A DNA stretch of 64,000 nt from RYN-230 sp036497945 (GTDB taxonomy: Bacteria; Actinomycetota; Actinomycetes; Streptosporangiales; Streptosporangiaceae), in assembly GCA_036497945.1 (NCBI GenBank), contig DASXIN010000180.1, positions 23,686 to 87,685 on the forward strand. The letters are read 5' to 3'. Each line of letters starts with the position of its first letter. Within the stretch, counting starts at the first letter, position 1. The position numbers were made by a program, and so were the translations under genes. Below the pieces are notes generated by a model. The model did not search any database. It had not been told where the DNA came from and saw only the letters and a program-made list of their open reading frames with translations. Below are positions 15,703-24,250 of this stretch, piece after piece.

Positions 15703-16992
15703 ATGGCGCTAGCCGACGTCTTCGAGCGGATAGCGGGGCCGGATGCCCCGGTGGAGTTCCGGGCCTACGACGGGAGCAGTGCGGGCAGCACCGATGCCCC
15801 GGTCCGGATCACCGTCCGGTCCCCGGTGGCCGTGTCCTACCTGGCCCAGGCGCCCGGCTCGCTGGGACTGGCCCGGGCCTACGTGTCCGGGCACCTCGAT
15901 GTCGAGGGTGACATGTACACCGCGCTGCGGCGGATGATGGCGGCCCAGGAGGCCAGCCTGTCCACCGCCGAGAAGCTGCGGCTGCTCCGCGAGCTGGGCG
16001 GGCCCAGGCGGCTGCTGCCGCGGATCCCGCCGCCGCCGCAGGAGGTCCGGATCAACCGGCGCTGGCTGGGCGGCAAGCGGCACTCCAAGCAGCGGGACGC
16101 CTCGGCCATCTCGCACCACTACGACGTGTCCAACACGTTCTACGAGTGGGTGCTCGGGCCGTCTATGGCCTACACCTGTGCCTGCTACCCGCGGCCGGAC
16201 GCCACCCTGGAGGAGGCCCAGGCGCACAAGCACGACCTGGTGGCCAGGAAGCTGGGCCTGCGGTCCGGGATGCGGCTGCTCGACGTGGGCTGCGGCTGGG
16301 GCGGCATGGTCCGGCATGCGGCGCGCGAGTACGGGGTCAAGGCGGTCGGCGTGACGCTGTCCGCGCAGCAGGCGGCCTGGGCGCAGCAGGCCATCGAGGA
16401 CCAGGGCCTGGCCGGGCTGGCCGAGGTGCGGCACCTCGACTACCGGGACGTGACCGAGGGCGATTTCGACGCGGTCAGTTCGATCGGGCTGACCGAGCAC
16501 ATCGGCAAGGCGCAGCTGCCCGGGTACTTCCGGTTCCTGTACGGCAAGCTCCGGCCGGAGGGCCGGATGCTCAATCACTGCATCACCCGGCCGGACGACA
16601 CCGCGCCGGCCCGGGTGGCCGGCGGGTTCATCAACCGGTACGTGTTCCCGGACGGGGAGCTGGAAAGCCCCGGCTTCCTGCTGTCGCTGATGAACAGCAC
16701 CGGGTTCGAGATCCGGCACGAGGAGAACCTGCGCGAGCACTACGCGCTGACGCTGGCCGGCTGGTGCGCCAACCTGGACGCGCACTGGGACGAGGCGGTG
16801 GCCGAGGTGGGCGAGGGCACCGCGCGGGTGTGGCGGCTGTACATGGCCGGTTCCCGGCTCGGTTTCGAGCGCAACGTGGTCCAGCTGCACCAGATCCTGG
16901 GCGTCAGGCTGGACGCGGATGGGCAGGCAGGCATGCCGCTCCGCCCGGACTGGGAGGCGGCGGCCGCCGCGGCCGACCCGGCCCTGGCCTGA
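15703..16992 (+). CDS. Cyclopropane-fatty-acyl-phospholipid synthase family methyltransferase (TmsB/BfaB-like)
   Basis: 429 residues. The SAM-binding motif LLDVGCGWGGM starts near residue 193. The CFA family hallmarks are SHHYDVSNTFYEWVLGPSMAYTCACYP, GVTLSAQQAAWA, SIGLTEHIGK, INRYVFPDGEL and NLREHYALTLAGW. The N-terminal lipid-binding region (about 1-150) is complete. Adjacent to a FAD oxidoreductase of the TmsA type, it more likely methylates oleoyl-phospholipids at carbon 10 than makes cyclopropane rings, although cyclopropanation cannot be excluded. The start is an ATG with AAAGGA upstream. A hairpin follows the stop. Confidence 0.9.
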   Translation: MALADVFERIAGPDAPVEFRAYDGSSAGSTDAPVRITVRSPVAVSYLAQAPGSLGLARAYVSGHLDVEGDMYTALRRMMAAQEASLSTAEKLRLLRELGGPRRLLPRIPPPPQEVRINRRWLGGKRHSKQRDASAISHHYDVSNTFYEWVLGPSMAYTCACYPRPDATLEEAQAHKHDLVARKLGLRSGMRLLDVGCGWGGMVRHAAREYGVKAVGVTLSAQQAAWAQQAIEDQGLAGLAEVRHLDYRDVTEGDFDAVSSIGLTEHIGKAQLPGYFRFLYGKLRPEGRMLNHCITRPDDTAPARVAGGFINRYVFPDGELESPGFLLSLMNSTGFEIRHEENLREHYALTLAGWCANLDAHWDEAVAEVGEGTARVWRLYMAGSRLGFERNVVQLHQILGVRLDADGQAGMPLRPDWEAAAAAADPALA

Positions 16993-17010
16993 CCTGACCT
17001 GACGTCGGCG

Positions 17011-17033
17011 CCGGGCCGCGCGACGCGGCCCGG
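17011..17033 (+). terminator. Hairpin after the CFA-type methyltransferase
   Basis: A 10-bp all-GC stem (17011-17020 with 17024-17033, CCGGGCCGCG) and a three-base loop, 18 bases past the stop and just before dxr. It is likely a terminator, or at least an attenuating structure, separating the lipid genes from the isoprenoid genes. Confidence 0.6.
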
Positions 17034-17039
17034 GGCCCG

Positions 17040-18329
17040 ATGGACCAGAATGGCGGCATGGACGCAGCGCAGCCCGGACCCGGACCCGGCCGTCGGGACA
17101 TCGTCGTCCTCGGCTCGACCGGGTCGATCGGCACCCAGGCGGCGGACATCATCCGGCGTAACCCGGACCGGTTCCGGGTGGCCGGGCTGGCCGCCGGCGG
17201 CGGTAACCCGGGCCTGCTGGCCGCCCAGGCCATCGAGTTCGGCGCCGAGGTGGTCGCGGTGGCCGCCGAGGGCGCCGTGGCCGCGGTGCGCGACGCGCTG
17301 CGCGCCGCCGCCGCCGCGGCGGGCGCCTCCCGGCCGCTGCCCAAGCTGCTGGCCGGCCCGGACGCGGTGGCCGAGGCGGCCGCCTGGCCCTGCGACGTGG
17401 TGCTGAACGGGGTGACCGGCGCGGTCGGCCTGACCGCCACGCTGGCCGCCCTGGACGCGGGCCGGGTGCTGGCCCTGGCCAACAAGGAATCCTTGATCAT
17501 CGGCGGCCCGCTGGTGGCCAGCCGCGCCGCGCCCGGGCAGATCGTGCCGGTCGACTCCGAGCATTCGGCCATCGCCCAGTGCCTGCGCGGCGGCGCCGCG
17601 GCTGAGGTGGGCCGACTGGTGCTGACGGCTAGCGGCGGCCCGTTCTTCGGCCGCAGCCGGGCCGACCTGGCCGACGTCACGCCGGATGAGGCGCTGGCCC
17701 ACCCGAACTGGGACATGGGCCCAGTGGTCACGATCAACTCGGCCACGCTGGTGAACAAGGGCCTGGAGCTGATCGAGGCGCACCTGCTGTTCGGCATCGG
17801 CTTCGACCGGATCGAGGTGGTGGTGCACCGGCAGTCGGTGATCCACTCGATGGTCGAGTTCACCGACGGCGCGACGGTCGCTCAGGCCAGCCCGCCGGAC
17901 ATGCGGATCCCGATCGCGCTGGGCATGGCCTGGCCGGACCGGGTACCCGGGGCGGGCCCGGCCATCGACTGGACCTGCTCGCACAGCTGGACGTTCCAGC
18001 CGCTCGACGAGGAGGCGTTCCCGGCCGTCGCGCTGGCCCGCGAGGCCGGCCGTACCGGCGGCACGGCACCCGCCGCATACAACGCGGCCAACGAGGTCTG
18101 CGTGGCGGCATTCCGGGCGGGCCGGATCGGCTTCTTGCGAATCGTCGATACGGTGGCCCAGGTAGTCTCGGAGCATGAGAGCACGGCCCGGGATGCGGTG
18201 ACCCTGGAGGACGTGCTCGCGGCGGACCGCTGGGCCCGGGTCCGCGCGCAGGAACTGACTGGCGCGGGACTGGACAGCGTGCGTGCCACACGAAACGGGG
18301 CACGCGGGGAGGGAGAGTCGGCCGGATGA
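17040..18329 (+). CDS. dxr: 1-deoxy-D-xylulose-5-phosphate reductoisomerase
   Basis: 429 residues. NADPH-dependent conversion of DXP to MEP, the second step of the non-mevalonate isoprenoid pathway. The NADPH-binding GSTGSIGTQ is at 25-33. The catalytic and metal-binding motifs follow: LALANKESLIIGG near 147, DSEHSAIAQCL near 172, LTASGGPFFG, and NSATLVNKGLELIEAH. The start is ATG 17040 or ATG 17058; neither has a strong ribosome site, and the family motif begins only at residue 20. The stop overlaps the protease start (ATGA), giving a dxr-rseP-ispG operon. Confidence 0.96.
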   Translation: MDQNGGMDAAQPGPGPGRRDIVVLGSTGSIGTQAADIIRRNPDRFRVAGLAAGGGNPGLLAAQAIEFGAEVVAVAAEGAVAAVRDALRAAAAAAGASRPLPKLLAGPDAVAEAAAWPCDVVLNGVTGAVGLTATLAALDAGRVLALANKESLIIGGPLVASRAAPGQIVPVDSEHSAIAQCLRGGAAAEVGRLVLTASGGPFFGRSRADLADVTPDEALAHPNWDMGPVVTINSATLVNKGLELIEAHLLFGIGFDRIEVVVHRQSVIHSMVEFTDGATVAQASPPDMRIPIALGMAWPDRVPGAGPAIDWTCSHSWTFQPLDEEAFPAVALAREAGRTGGTAPAAYNAANEVCVAAFRAGRIGFLRIVDTVAQVVSEHESTARDAVTLEDVLAADRWARVRAQELTGAGLDSVRATRNGARGEGESAG

Positions 18330-19510
18330 CGCTGCTCGGCTGGATCATCTTCATCTTCGCGTTGCTGTTCTCGATCATGCTGCACGAGTTCGGGCACTTC
18401 GTCACCGCGAAGAAGTTCCACATGAAGGTCACCCAGTTCTTCGTGGGCTTCGGGCAGACGCTGTGGTCAACGGTCCGCGGGGAGACCGAGTACGGCATCA
18501 AGGCGCTGCCGGCCGGCGGCTTCGTCAAGATCGTCGGGATGACCGCGCTGGAGGACGTGGACCCGGCGGACGAGGATCGGTCGTTCCGCCACCAGCCCGG
18601 CTGGCAGCGGATGATCGTGCTCGGCGCCGGGTCGTTCATGCACTTCCTGCTGGCCTTCGTGCTGCTGTTCATCCTGGCCGTCGGCATCGGCCTGGCGAAC
18701 AGCTCGTCGGCCACCGTCGGGGCCATCGACCCGTGCGTGCCGAAGAGCGAAACTGCGGCCACCTGCGTCAAGTCCGATCCGGCATCGCCCGCGGCCAAGT
18801 CGGGCCTCCGCACCGGAGACAAGGTCGTCGCGCTGGCGGGCCAGCCGGTGCACAACTGGAACCAGCTCGGCAAGGCCATCCGCGCCCAGCCCGCGGGCAC
18901 CCCGGTGACGGTCATCGTGCTGCGCGACGGGCACCGGCTGACGCTGCACCCCTCGCTGGCCACCATCCACGGCCGCAAGGGCTCCTATCTCGGTATCTCG
19001 CCCGCGATCGTGTACCAGACGGTGGGCCCGATCAGCGCGGTCCGGTACGCGGGCACGGAGTTCGGCACGATCGTGACCGGCTCGGTGTCGGCCCTGGGCA
19101 GCATCCCGAAGGCCATCCCGGACCTGTTCGCCAAGAACCGCAGCAGCACCGCCGGCGGCAACGTGACCAGCGTGGTCGGTGCGGGGGAGTACACCGGCCA
19201 GGCGTTCGCCGCCCAGGTGGGCTGGCAGACCAAGGTGACCGTGGTGCTGCTCATCGTCATCTCGCTGAACATCTTCGTCGGCCTGTTCAACCTGCTGCCG
19301 CTGCTCCCGCTGGACGGCGGGCATCTGGCCGTGGTCATCTACGAGAGCATCCGGTCCTGGATCGCCCGGCTGCTGCGCCGGCCAGACCCGGGCCTGGTGG
19401 ACATGCGCAAGCTGCTCCCGGTCAGCGTGGGAGTGTTCGCCCTGCTGGTCGGCTTCGGCCTGCTGCTCATCCTGGCCGACCTCGTTAACCCGGTACACAT
19501 ACCTCAATAA
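18326..19510 (+). CDS. rseP: Site-2 (M50) zinc metalloprotease, RseP/Rip1 type
   Basis: 394 residues, a membrane protease that cuts anti-sigma factors or other single-span proteins within the bilayer. HEFGHF (H20, E21, H24) lies in the first helix. A PDZ domain follows (about 120-210, PASPAAKSGLRTGDKVVALAGQPVHNW in parts). The third zinc-ligand motif is LPLDGGH near 329, and further helices complete the core. Lying between dxr and ispG is the standard actinobacterial order. It overlaps dxr by four bases. Confidence 0.95.
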   Translation: MTLLGWIIFIFALLFSIMLHEFGHFVTAKKFHMKVTQFFVGFGQTLWSTVRGETEYGIKALPAGGFVKIVGMTALEDVDPADEDRSFRHQPGWQRMIVLGAGSFMHFLLAFVLLFILAVGIGLANSSSATVGAIDPCVPKSETAATCVKSDPASPAAKSGLRTGDKVVALAGQPVHNWNQLGKAIRAQPAGTPVTVIVLRDGHRLTLHPSLATIHGRKGSYLGISPAIVYQTVGPISAVRYAGTEFGTIVTGSVSALGSIPKAIPDLFAKNRSSTAGGNVTSVVGAGEYTGQAFAAQVGWQTKVTVVLLIVISLNIFVGLFNLLPLLPLDGGHLAVVIYESIRSWIARLLRRPDPGLVDMRKLLPVSVGVFALLVGFGLLLILADLVNPVHIPQ

Positions 19511-19522
19511 GGGATACACACC

Positions 19523-20686
19523 ATGACGGTTGATCTTGGCATGCCGCAGCCCGCCGCCGAGCCACTGGCCCCGCGGCGCAAGTCACGTCAGATCATCGTG
19601 GGCAAGGGGAAGCACGCCGTCCCGGTCGGCGGCGGCGCGCCGGTGTCGGTGCAGTCGATGACCACCACGGTGACCGCCGACGTCAACGCCACCCTGCAGC
19701 AGATCGCCGAGCTCACCGCCTCGGGCTGCCAGATCGTCCGGGTGGCGGTGCCGTCGCAGGACGACGCGGAAGCGCTGCCCGAGATAGCCCGCAAGTCGCA
19801 GATCCCGGTCATCGCCGACATCCACTTCCAGCCCAAGTACGTGTTCGCCGCCATCGACGCGGGCTGCGGCGCGGTCCGGGTCAACCCGGGCAACATCAAG
19901 GCGTTCGACGACAAGGTGGCCGAGATCGCCCGGGCCGCCAAGGACGCCGGCACGCCGATCCGGATCGGTGTCAACGCGGGGTCGCTGGACAAGCGGCTGC
20001 TGGCCAAGCACGGCCGGGCCACCGCCGCGGCGCTGGTCGAGTCCGCGCTGTGGGAATGCTCGCTGTTCGAGGAGCACGGCTTCACCGACCTGAAGATCTC
20101 GGTCAAGCACCACGACCCGGTGGTGATGATCTCCGCCTACCGTCAGCTGGCCCAGGCCTGTGACTACCCGCTGCACCTGGGGGTCACCGAGGCCGGCCCG
20201 GCCTTCCAGGGCACGGTCAAGTCCGCGGCCGCGTTCGGCGCGCTGCTGGCCGAGGGGATCGGCGACACCATCCGGGTGTCGCTGTCCGCGCCGCCGGTCG
20301 AGGAGGTCAAGGTGGGCACCGCGATCCTGGAGTCGCTGGGCCTGCGCGACCGTGGCCTGGAGATCGTGTCCTGCCCGTCCTGCGGCCGGGCCCAGGTGGA
20401 CGTGTACACGCTGGCCGACCAGGTCACCGCGGGCCTGGAGGGCCTGGAGGTGCCGCTCCGGGTGGCCGTGATGGGCTGCGTGGTCAACGGGCCCGGCGAG
20501 GCCCGGGAGGCGGACCTGGGCGTGGCCTCCGGCAACGGCAAGGGCCAGATCTTCGTTAAGGGCGAGGTCATCAAGACCGTGCCCGAGTCGCAGATCGTGG
20601 AGACGCTGATCGAAGAAGCGATGAAGCTGGCCGAGTCGATGGACAGCGACGTGCCGCCCGCCGCCCCCGAGGTCACCGTCAGCTAG
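19523..20686 (+). CDS. ispG: 4-hydroxy-3-methylbut-2-en-1-yl diphosphate synthase (flavodoxin)
   Basis: 387 residues. Iron-sulfur enzyme converting MEcPP to HMBPP in the MEP pathway. The cluster ligands are two Cys in VSCPSCGRAQVD (near 282 and 285) and one in MGCVVNGPGEA (near 318). The TIM-barrel motifs are PVSVQSMTTT, PVIADIHFQPKY, VRVNPGNIK and IRIGVNAGSLD. The start is an ATG 12 bases after rseP. The stop overlaps by four bases the stop of the converging DeoR gene, which is an unusual end to this operon; the GNAT gene that normally follows lies 6 kb away. Confidence 0.97.
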   Translation: MTVDLGMPQPAAEPLAPRRKSRQIIVGKGKHAVPVGGGAPVSVQSMTTTVTADVNATLQQIAELTASGCQIVRVAVPSQDDAEALPEIARKSQIPVIADIHFQPKYVFAAIDAGCGAVRVNPGNIKAFDDKVAEIARAAKDAGTPIRIGVNAGSLDKRLLAKHGRATAAALVESALWECSLFEEHGFTDLKISVKHHDPVVMISAYRQLAQACDYPLHLGVTEAGPAFQGTVKSAAAFGALLAEGIGDTIRVSLSAPPVEEVKVGTAILESLGLRDRGLEIVSCPSCGRAQVDVYTLADQVTAGLEGLEVPLRVAVMGCVVNGPGEAREADLGVASGNGKGQIFVKGEVIKTVPESQIVETLIEEAMKLAESMDSDVPPAAPEVTVS

Positions 20687-21522
20687 CGCCCGTCTGGGGA
20701 CTGCGGGGCCGCGGACACCGCCTCGCTGTCCGGGCTGCCGTCGGCCAGGATCAGCTCGCCGACCTGGTCGGCGATCAGCTCACTGGCCTCCGGGTGCAGC
20801 TGGCTGTCGGTGATCAGGGTGTCCACCTCGTTTAGCGCGGCGAACGAGCTCAGCCCGACGATGCCCCACTTGGTGTGGTCGGCCACCACCGTCACCCGCC
20901 GGGCGGCCTGCACGAACGCGCGGTTCGTCTCCGCCTCGGCCAGGTTGGGCGTGGTCAGCCCGGCCGCCGGGTCGATGCCGTGACAACCCAGGAAGAGCTG
21001 GTCCACGTGCAGCGACCGGATCGCGATGTCGGCGATCGGCCCGACTAGCGCGTCAGACGGGGTGCGCACCCCGCCGGTGAGCACCACCTGGACGGTGGCG
21101 CCGAGCTGCCCGGCCGGCCGGGCGGTGCCGAAGATGTTGGCCACCCGTACCGAATTGGTAACGATTGTCAGGCCGGGCACGTCCAGCAACTGCTGAGCCA
21201 GCGCGAAGGTAGTGGTGCCCGCCGACAGTGCGATCGCCGTGCCCGGTGCGACCAGGGCCGTGGCCGCCCGGGCGATGGCCTCCTTCTGCGGCTGTTCCAG
21301 CACCGACTTGGCCTCGAAGCCGGGCTCGTGGCTACTCGGCGCGCCGGGCAGCACCGCGCCGCCGTGCACCTTCTCGATCAGGCCCGCCCGGGCGAGCGCC
21401 TCCAGGTCACGCCGGATGGTCATGTCCGACACGCCGAGGCGCTGGGTGAGATCACTCACCCGGGCGCTGCCGGCCCGCCGGATATCCTCCAAGATCAGCG
21501 ACTGCCGGTGTCTGGCGAGCAT
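20683..21522 (-). CDS. DeoR/GlpR-family transcriptional regulator
   Basis: 279 residues. The N-terminal winged HTH reads MLARHRQSLILEDIRRAGSARV, then LGVSDMTIRRDLEALARAGLIEKVHGGAVL. A C-terminal sugar-phosphate isomerase-like sensor domain follows (IALSAGTTTFALAQQL, VTNSVRVANIF, VLTGGVR, LFLGCHGIDPAAGLTTPNLAEAETNRAFV, VVADHTKWGIVGL). Such regulators respond to phosphorylated sugars. It is divergent from the sugar ABC transporter across 427 bases and is the most likely controller of it. ATG start behind AGGAGG. Confidence 0.93.
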   Translation of the reverse strand: MLARHRQSLILEDIRRAGSARVSDLTQRLGVSDMTIRRDLEALARAGLIEKVHGGAVLPGAPSSHEPGFEAKSVLEQPQKEAIARAATALVAPGTAIALSAGTTTFALAQQLLDVPGLTIVTNSVRVANIFGTARPAGQLGATVQVVLTGGVRTPSDALVGPIADIAIRSLHVDQLFLGCHGIDPAAGLTTPNLAEAETNRAFVQAARRVTVVADHTKWGIVGLSSFAALNEVDTLITDSQLHPEASELIADQVGELILADGSPDSEAVSAAPQSPDGR

Positions 21523-21949
21523 CCTGGACCCTCCTTACCCCCGGGGCGGACCTGCGGAGCGCAGCCGACCTGTGATGACGCCGGAACCGGATCTTTATAT
21601 CTTGTTCGTTGACGATCGACTCTGTGTGTTTTAGCTTAAGGCTCCAGCAAGGGGTGCGCCGCGTCGATCTACCCGATTGATAGCGCTAACTAGGGGGCCA
21701 AGCAGCAGCCCTTCTGGGATGCCCCGACTATGGCTGAGCACCGGCGCTCCGCGGTCGCCCAGCCCTGGCACACGACGAGGATTCGAGGGCGGTCGCGATG
21801 CAGCGAACGCGGACCCATGGTTCGCTGTGCGGCTGCCGTACCTGCCGCTGGCTAGGGCCGCCAGGCGGATGTCCCGACCTTCGCTCACCCCGGCGCGCCG
21901 CGCCGTGGCGTCACGCCGAGCATTGCGAAATTCTCCTGGAGGTAGATAG
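21523..21949. promoter_or_regulatory. 427-base divergent control region of the DeoR gene and the sugar transporter
   Basis: An AT-rich stretch at about 21590-21645 (TTTATATCTTG to TTTTAGCTTAA) is the likely promoter area. At 21676-21691 there is a LacI-type dyad, ATTGATAGCGCTAACT, centred on the palindrome TAGCGCTA. The remaining 250 bases to the transporter start are GC-rich without a convincing gene, so the transporter mRNA probably has a long leader. A GGAGG precedes the ATG at 21950. Confidence 0.5.
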
Positions 21950-23104
21950 ATGAAGAAGATCGACCCCACGGTCGACGAGGCCATCCAGACACTGAACATG
22001 AAAGACGGGCCGTCCCGTCGCCGGCTGCTCAGCAGCGCCGGTCTGGTCAGTGCCTCGGCGGCCGCGGCCGGGCTGCTCGCGGCTTGCTCGTCCAGCACCC
22101 CCAGCAGCGGGGCAACCAAAAACGTCGCGGGTAACTTCCCGAAGACGCCGGCCTGGACGTTCTGGTTCGTCAACCACGTGACCACGAACCCGTTCTTCGT
22201 GCCCACCCAGTATGGCTTCCAGGACGCGGCCGCGCTGCTCGGCCTGCCCACCCCCAAGTGGGGCGGCTCGCAGACCTCGCTGGCCTCGGAAATGGTGAGC
22301 TACTTCAACACCGCGATCTCCGCCAAGGCGGCCGGCATCTCCTACGCCGGCATCGACGCCACCTCGTTCACCACCCCGGTGAAGAACGCGATGAACGCCG
22401 GCATCCCGGTGCTCAGCTACAACGCCGACGGGCTGGTCAAGAAGGGCGTGCCGGACATCGGCACGAACCGGCTGGCCTATGTCGGCCAGGCGCTGTACAT
22501 CTCCGGCCAGCAGATGGGCAACCAGATCAAGACGCTGATCCCGGGTGGCGGCGAGATCGCCATCTTCATCGCGACGCCGGGCTCGGGCAACATCCAGCCC
22601 CGGTACGACGGTGCGGTCTCGGTGCTCGGCAGCTCCTACACCGTGCACGAAGTCGCGACCGGCGCCGCGACCGGCGCCGAACTGTCCGCGGAGAAGGCGT
22701 TCCTGACCGGGCACAAGACGCTCAAGGGCGCGTTCGCGGTGGACGCGGGCTCGACCCAGAACCTCGGCCAGGCGCTGTCCTCGACCGGCCTGACCATCCC
22801 GAACGGCGGGTTCGACACCACGCCCGCCACGCTGTCCAACATCACCGGCGGGAAGACCAACTTCACCATCTACCAGGACCCGTACCTGCAGGGCTTCCTG
22901 CCCACGCTGTACCTGTACCTGTACAACATCTCCGGCGGCACGGTCAGCCCGCCCGACACCGACACCGGCCTGACGTTCATCACCAAGTCGAACGCCGCGC
23001 CGTTCAGCACGAGCAGCCGGTTCCAGGGCTCCACCGCGTCGCAGAAGTACATCCCGCGCCCGACCGGCGCGATCAGCAACCCGCCCGCCACCACCAGCAC
23101 GTGA
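21950..23104 (+). CDS. Sugar ABC transporter substrate-binding lipoprotein
   Basis: 384 residues. A Tat-type signal (SRRRLL, Arg 23-25) and a lipobox ending at Cys46 (AGLLAAC) indicate export in folded form and lipid anchoring. The mature part is a periplasmic-binding type-I fold of the ribose/FrcB group (TPAWTFWFVNHVTTNPFFV, AGISYAGIDATSFTTPVKNAMNAGIPVLSYNADG, FAVDAGSTQNLGQAL, IYQDPYLQGFLPTLYLYLY). The ligand is probably a monosaccharide or polyol; the exact sugar is not predictable. It heads a three-gene import operon with the permease and ATPase. Confidence 0.93.
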   Translation: MKKIDPTVDEAIQTLNMKDGPSRRRLLSSAGLVSASAAAAGLLAACSSSTPSSGATKNVAGNFPKTPAWTFWFVNHVTTNPFFVPTQYGFQDAAALLGLPTPKWGGSQTSLASEMVSYFNTAISAKAAGISYAGIDATSFTTPVKNAMNAGIPVLSYNADGLVKKGVPDIGTNRLAYVGQALYISGQQMGNQIKTLIPGGGEIAIFIATPGSGNIQPRYDGAVSVLGSSYTVHEVATGAATGAELSAEKAFLTGHKTLKGAFAVDAGSTQNLGQALSSTGLTIPNGGFDTTPATLSNITGGKTNFTIYQDPYLQGFLPTLYLYLYNISGGTVSPPDTDTGLTFITKSNAAPFSTSSRFQGSTASQKYIPRPTGAISNPPATTST

Positions 23105-23131
23105 CAGACCCGACTAGCAGGTAAGACCGGC

Positions 23132-23170
23132 GGCGGGGCAGACTGGCATATAACGCCAGCCTGCCCTGCC
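23132..23170 (+). other. Intercistronic hairpin between binding protein and permease
   Basis: A 16-base arm at 23132-23147 pairs with 23155-23170 with one A-C mismatch and one G-U, around a seven-base loop. Such structures after a binding-protein gene commonly stabilise the upstream mRNA or partly terminate, giving more binding protein than permease. The role is inferred. Confidence 0.55.
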
Positions 23171-23209
23171 GCCGATTGACGTGGTGAGTGAAGGGAAAGT
23201 GGAGTCGAC

Positions 23210-24250
23210 ATGAGCGAGATCACTGAGCGCACACCGCAGGCCGTGTCGCCCGGAGGGTCAGCCGGCGGTGGGCCGAGTCCACTCCGCACCGCGCTGGGCG
23301 TGCTGGGCCGGCAGCGTGAGCTGACGGTGTTCGTGGTGGCGGTGGTGCTGCTGCTGTACTTCGGCATCAGGTACAACTCGACGTTCGTCAGCCAGACGAA
23401 CCTGTCCAACCTGCTGTCCGAGACCGCGGCACCGATCATCGTCATCGCGATCGGCGAGGTGTTCCTGCTGATCTGCGGCGAGATCGACCTGTCGGCCGGC
23501 TTCGTGTACACGTTCGCGCCGTTCCTGATGCACTACCTGATCGACTTCTACGGCTGGCCGGCCTGGCCGGCCATCATCGCGGGGCTGCTGTTCGGGGCGG
23601 TGGTGGGCTGGTTCAACGGCTTCCTCACCGTCACCATGGGGCTGCCCTCGTTCATCACCACGCTGGGTACCGGCTTCATCCTGCTCGGCCTCACGCTGAC
23701 CACGTCACACGCGTACCCGGCGAACGTCCCCGCGTCCTCGGTGGGCATCGGGCGCTGGCTCGGTGCCGCGCCGTGGTCCCAGTTCATCATCGCGGTCATC
23801 CTCACCGTCATCTTCTACATCGTGCTGACCCGGACCAAGTGGGGCCTGCACACGATCGCCACCGGCGGGAATCAGCTCGGTGCCCGTGAGGCCGGCATCA
23901 AGACCGGCCGGATCAAGTACGGCAACTTCATGCTGACCTCGACCCTGGGCGCGCTGGTCGGCCTGCAGACGGCCTGGTACGTCAACACGATCGACCCGAG
24001 CGCCGGCGGGTACCAGCCGATGTTCTACGCGGTGACGGCGGCGGTCATCGGCGGCACCGCGATGCTCGGCGGGCAGGGCACCATCCTCGGCGCGTTCCTC
24101 GGCGGGATCGTGCTGGCCACTCTGATCAACGGCCTCAACGTCGCCGGGGTCAGCGCCAACCCGCTGGACATCGTGTTCGGCCTGGCCATCCTGCTGTCCA
24201 TGATCGCCAACGTCCGGCTCGCGCGGCTGCGGGCAGCAGGGAGAAACTGA
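23210..24250 (+). CDS. Sugar ABC transporter permease (RbsC/FrcC type)
   Basis: 346 residues with eight to ten hydrophobic segments after a 30-residue polar N-terminus. Motifs of the ribose/xylose permease family are clear: ITIGE-type EVFLLICGEIDLSAGFVYTF, VTMGLPSFITTLGTGFILLG, ATGGNQLGAREAGIKTGRIKYGNFML, and AAVIGGTAMLGGQGTILGAFLGG. It forms the membrane channel for the upstream binding protein and is driven by the ATPase, whose ATG overlaps this stop. Confidence 0.95.
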   Translation: MSEITERTPQAVSPGGSAGGGPSPLRTALGVLGRQRELTVFVVAVVLLLYFGIRYNSTFVSQTNLSNLLSETAAPIIVIAIGEVFLLICGEIDLSAGFVYTFAPFLMHYLIDFYGWPAWPAIIAGLLFGAVVGWFNGFLTVTMGLPSFITTLGTGFILLGLTLTTSHAYPANVPASSVGIGRWLGAAPWSQFIIAVILTVIFYIVLTRTKWGLHTIATGGNQLGAREAGIKTGRIKYGNFMLTSTLGALVGLQTAWYVNTIDPSAGGYQPMFYAVTAAVIGGTAMLGGQGTILGAFLGGIVLATLINGLNVAGVSANPLDIVFGLAILLSMIANVRLARLRAAGRN

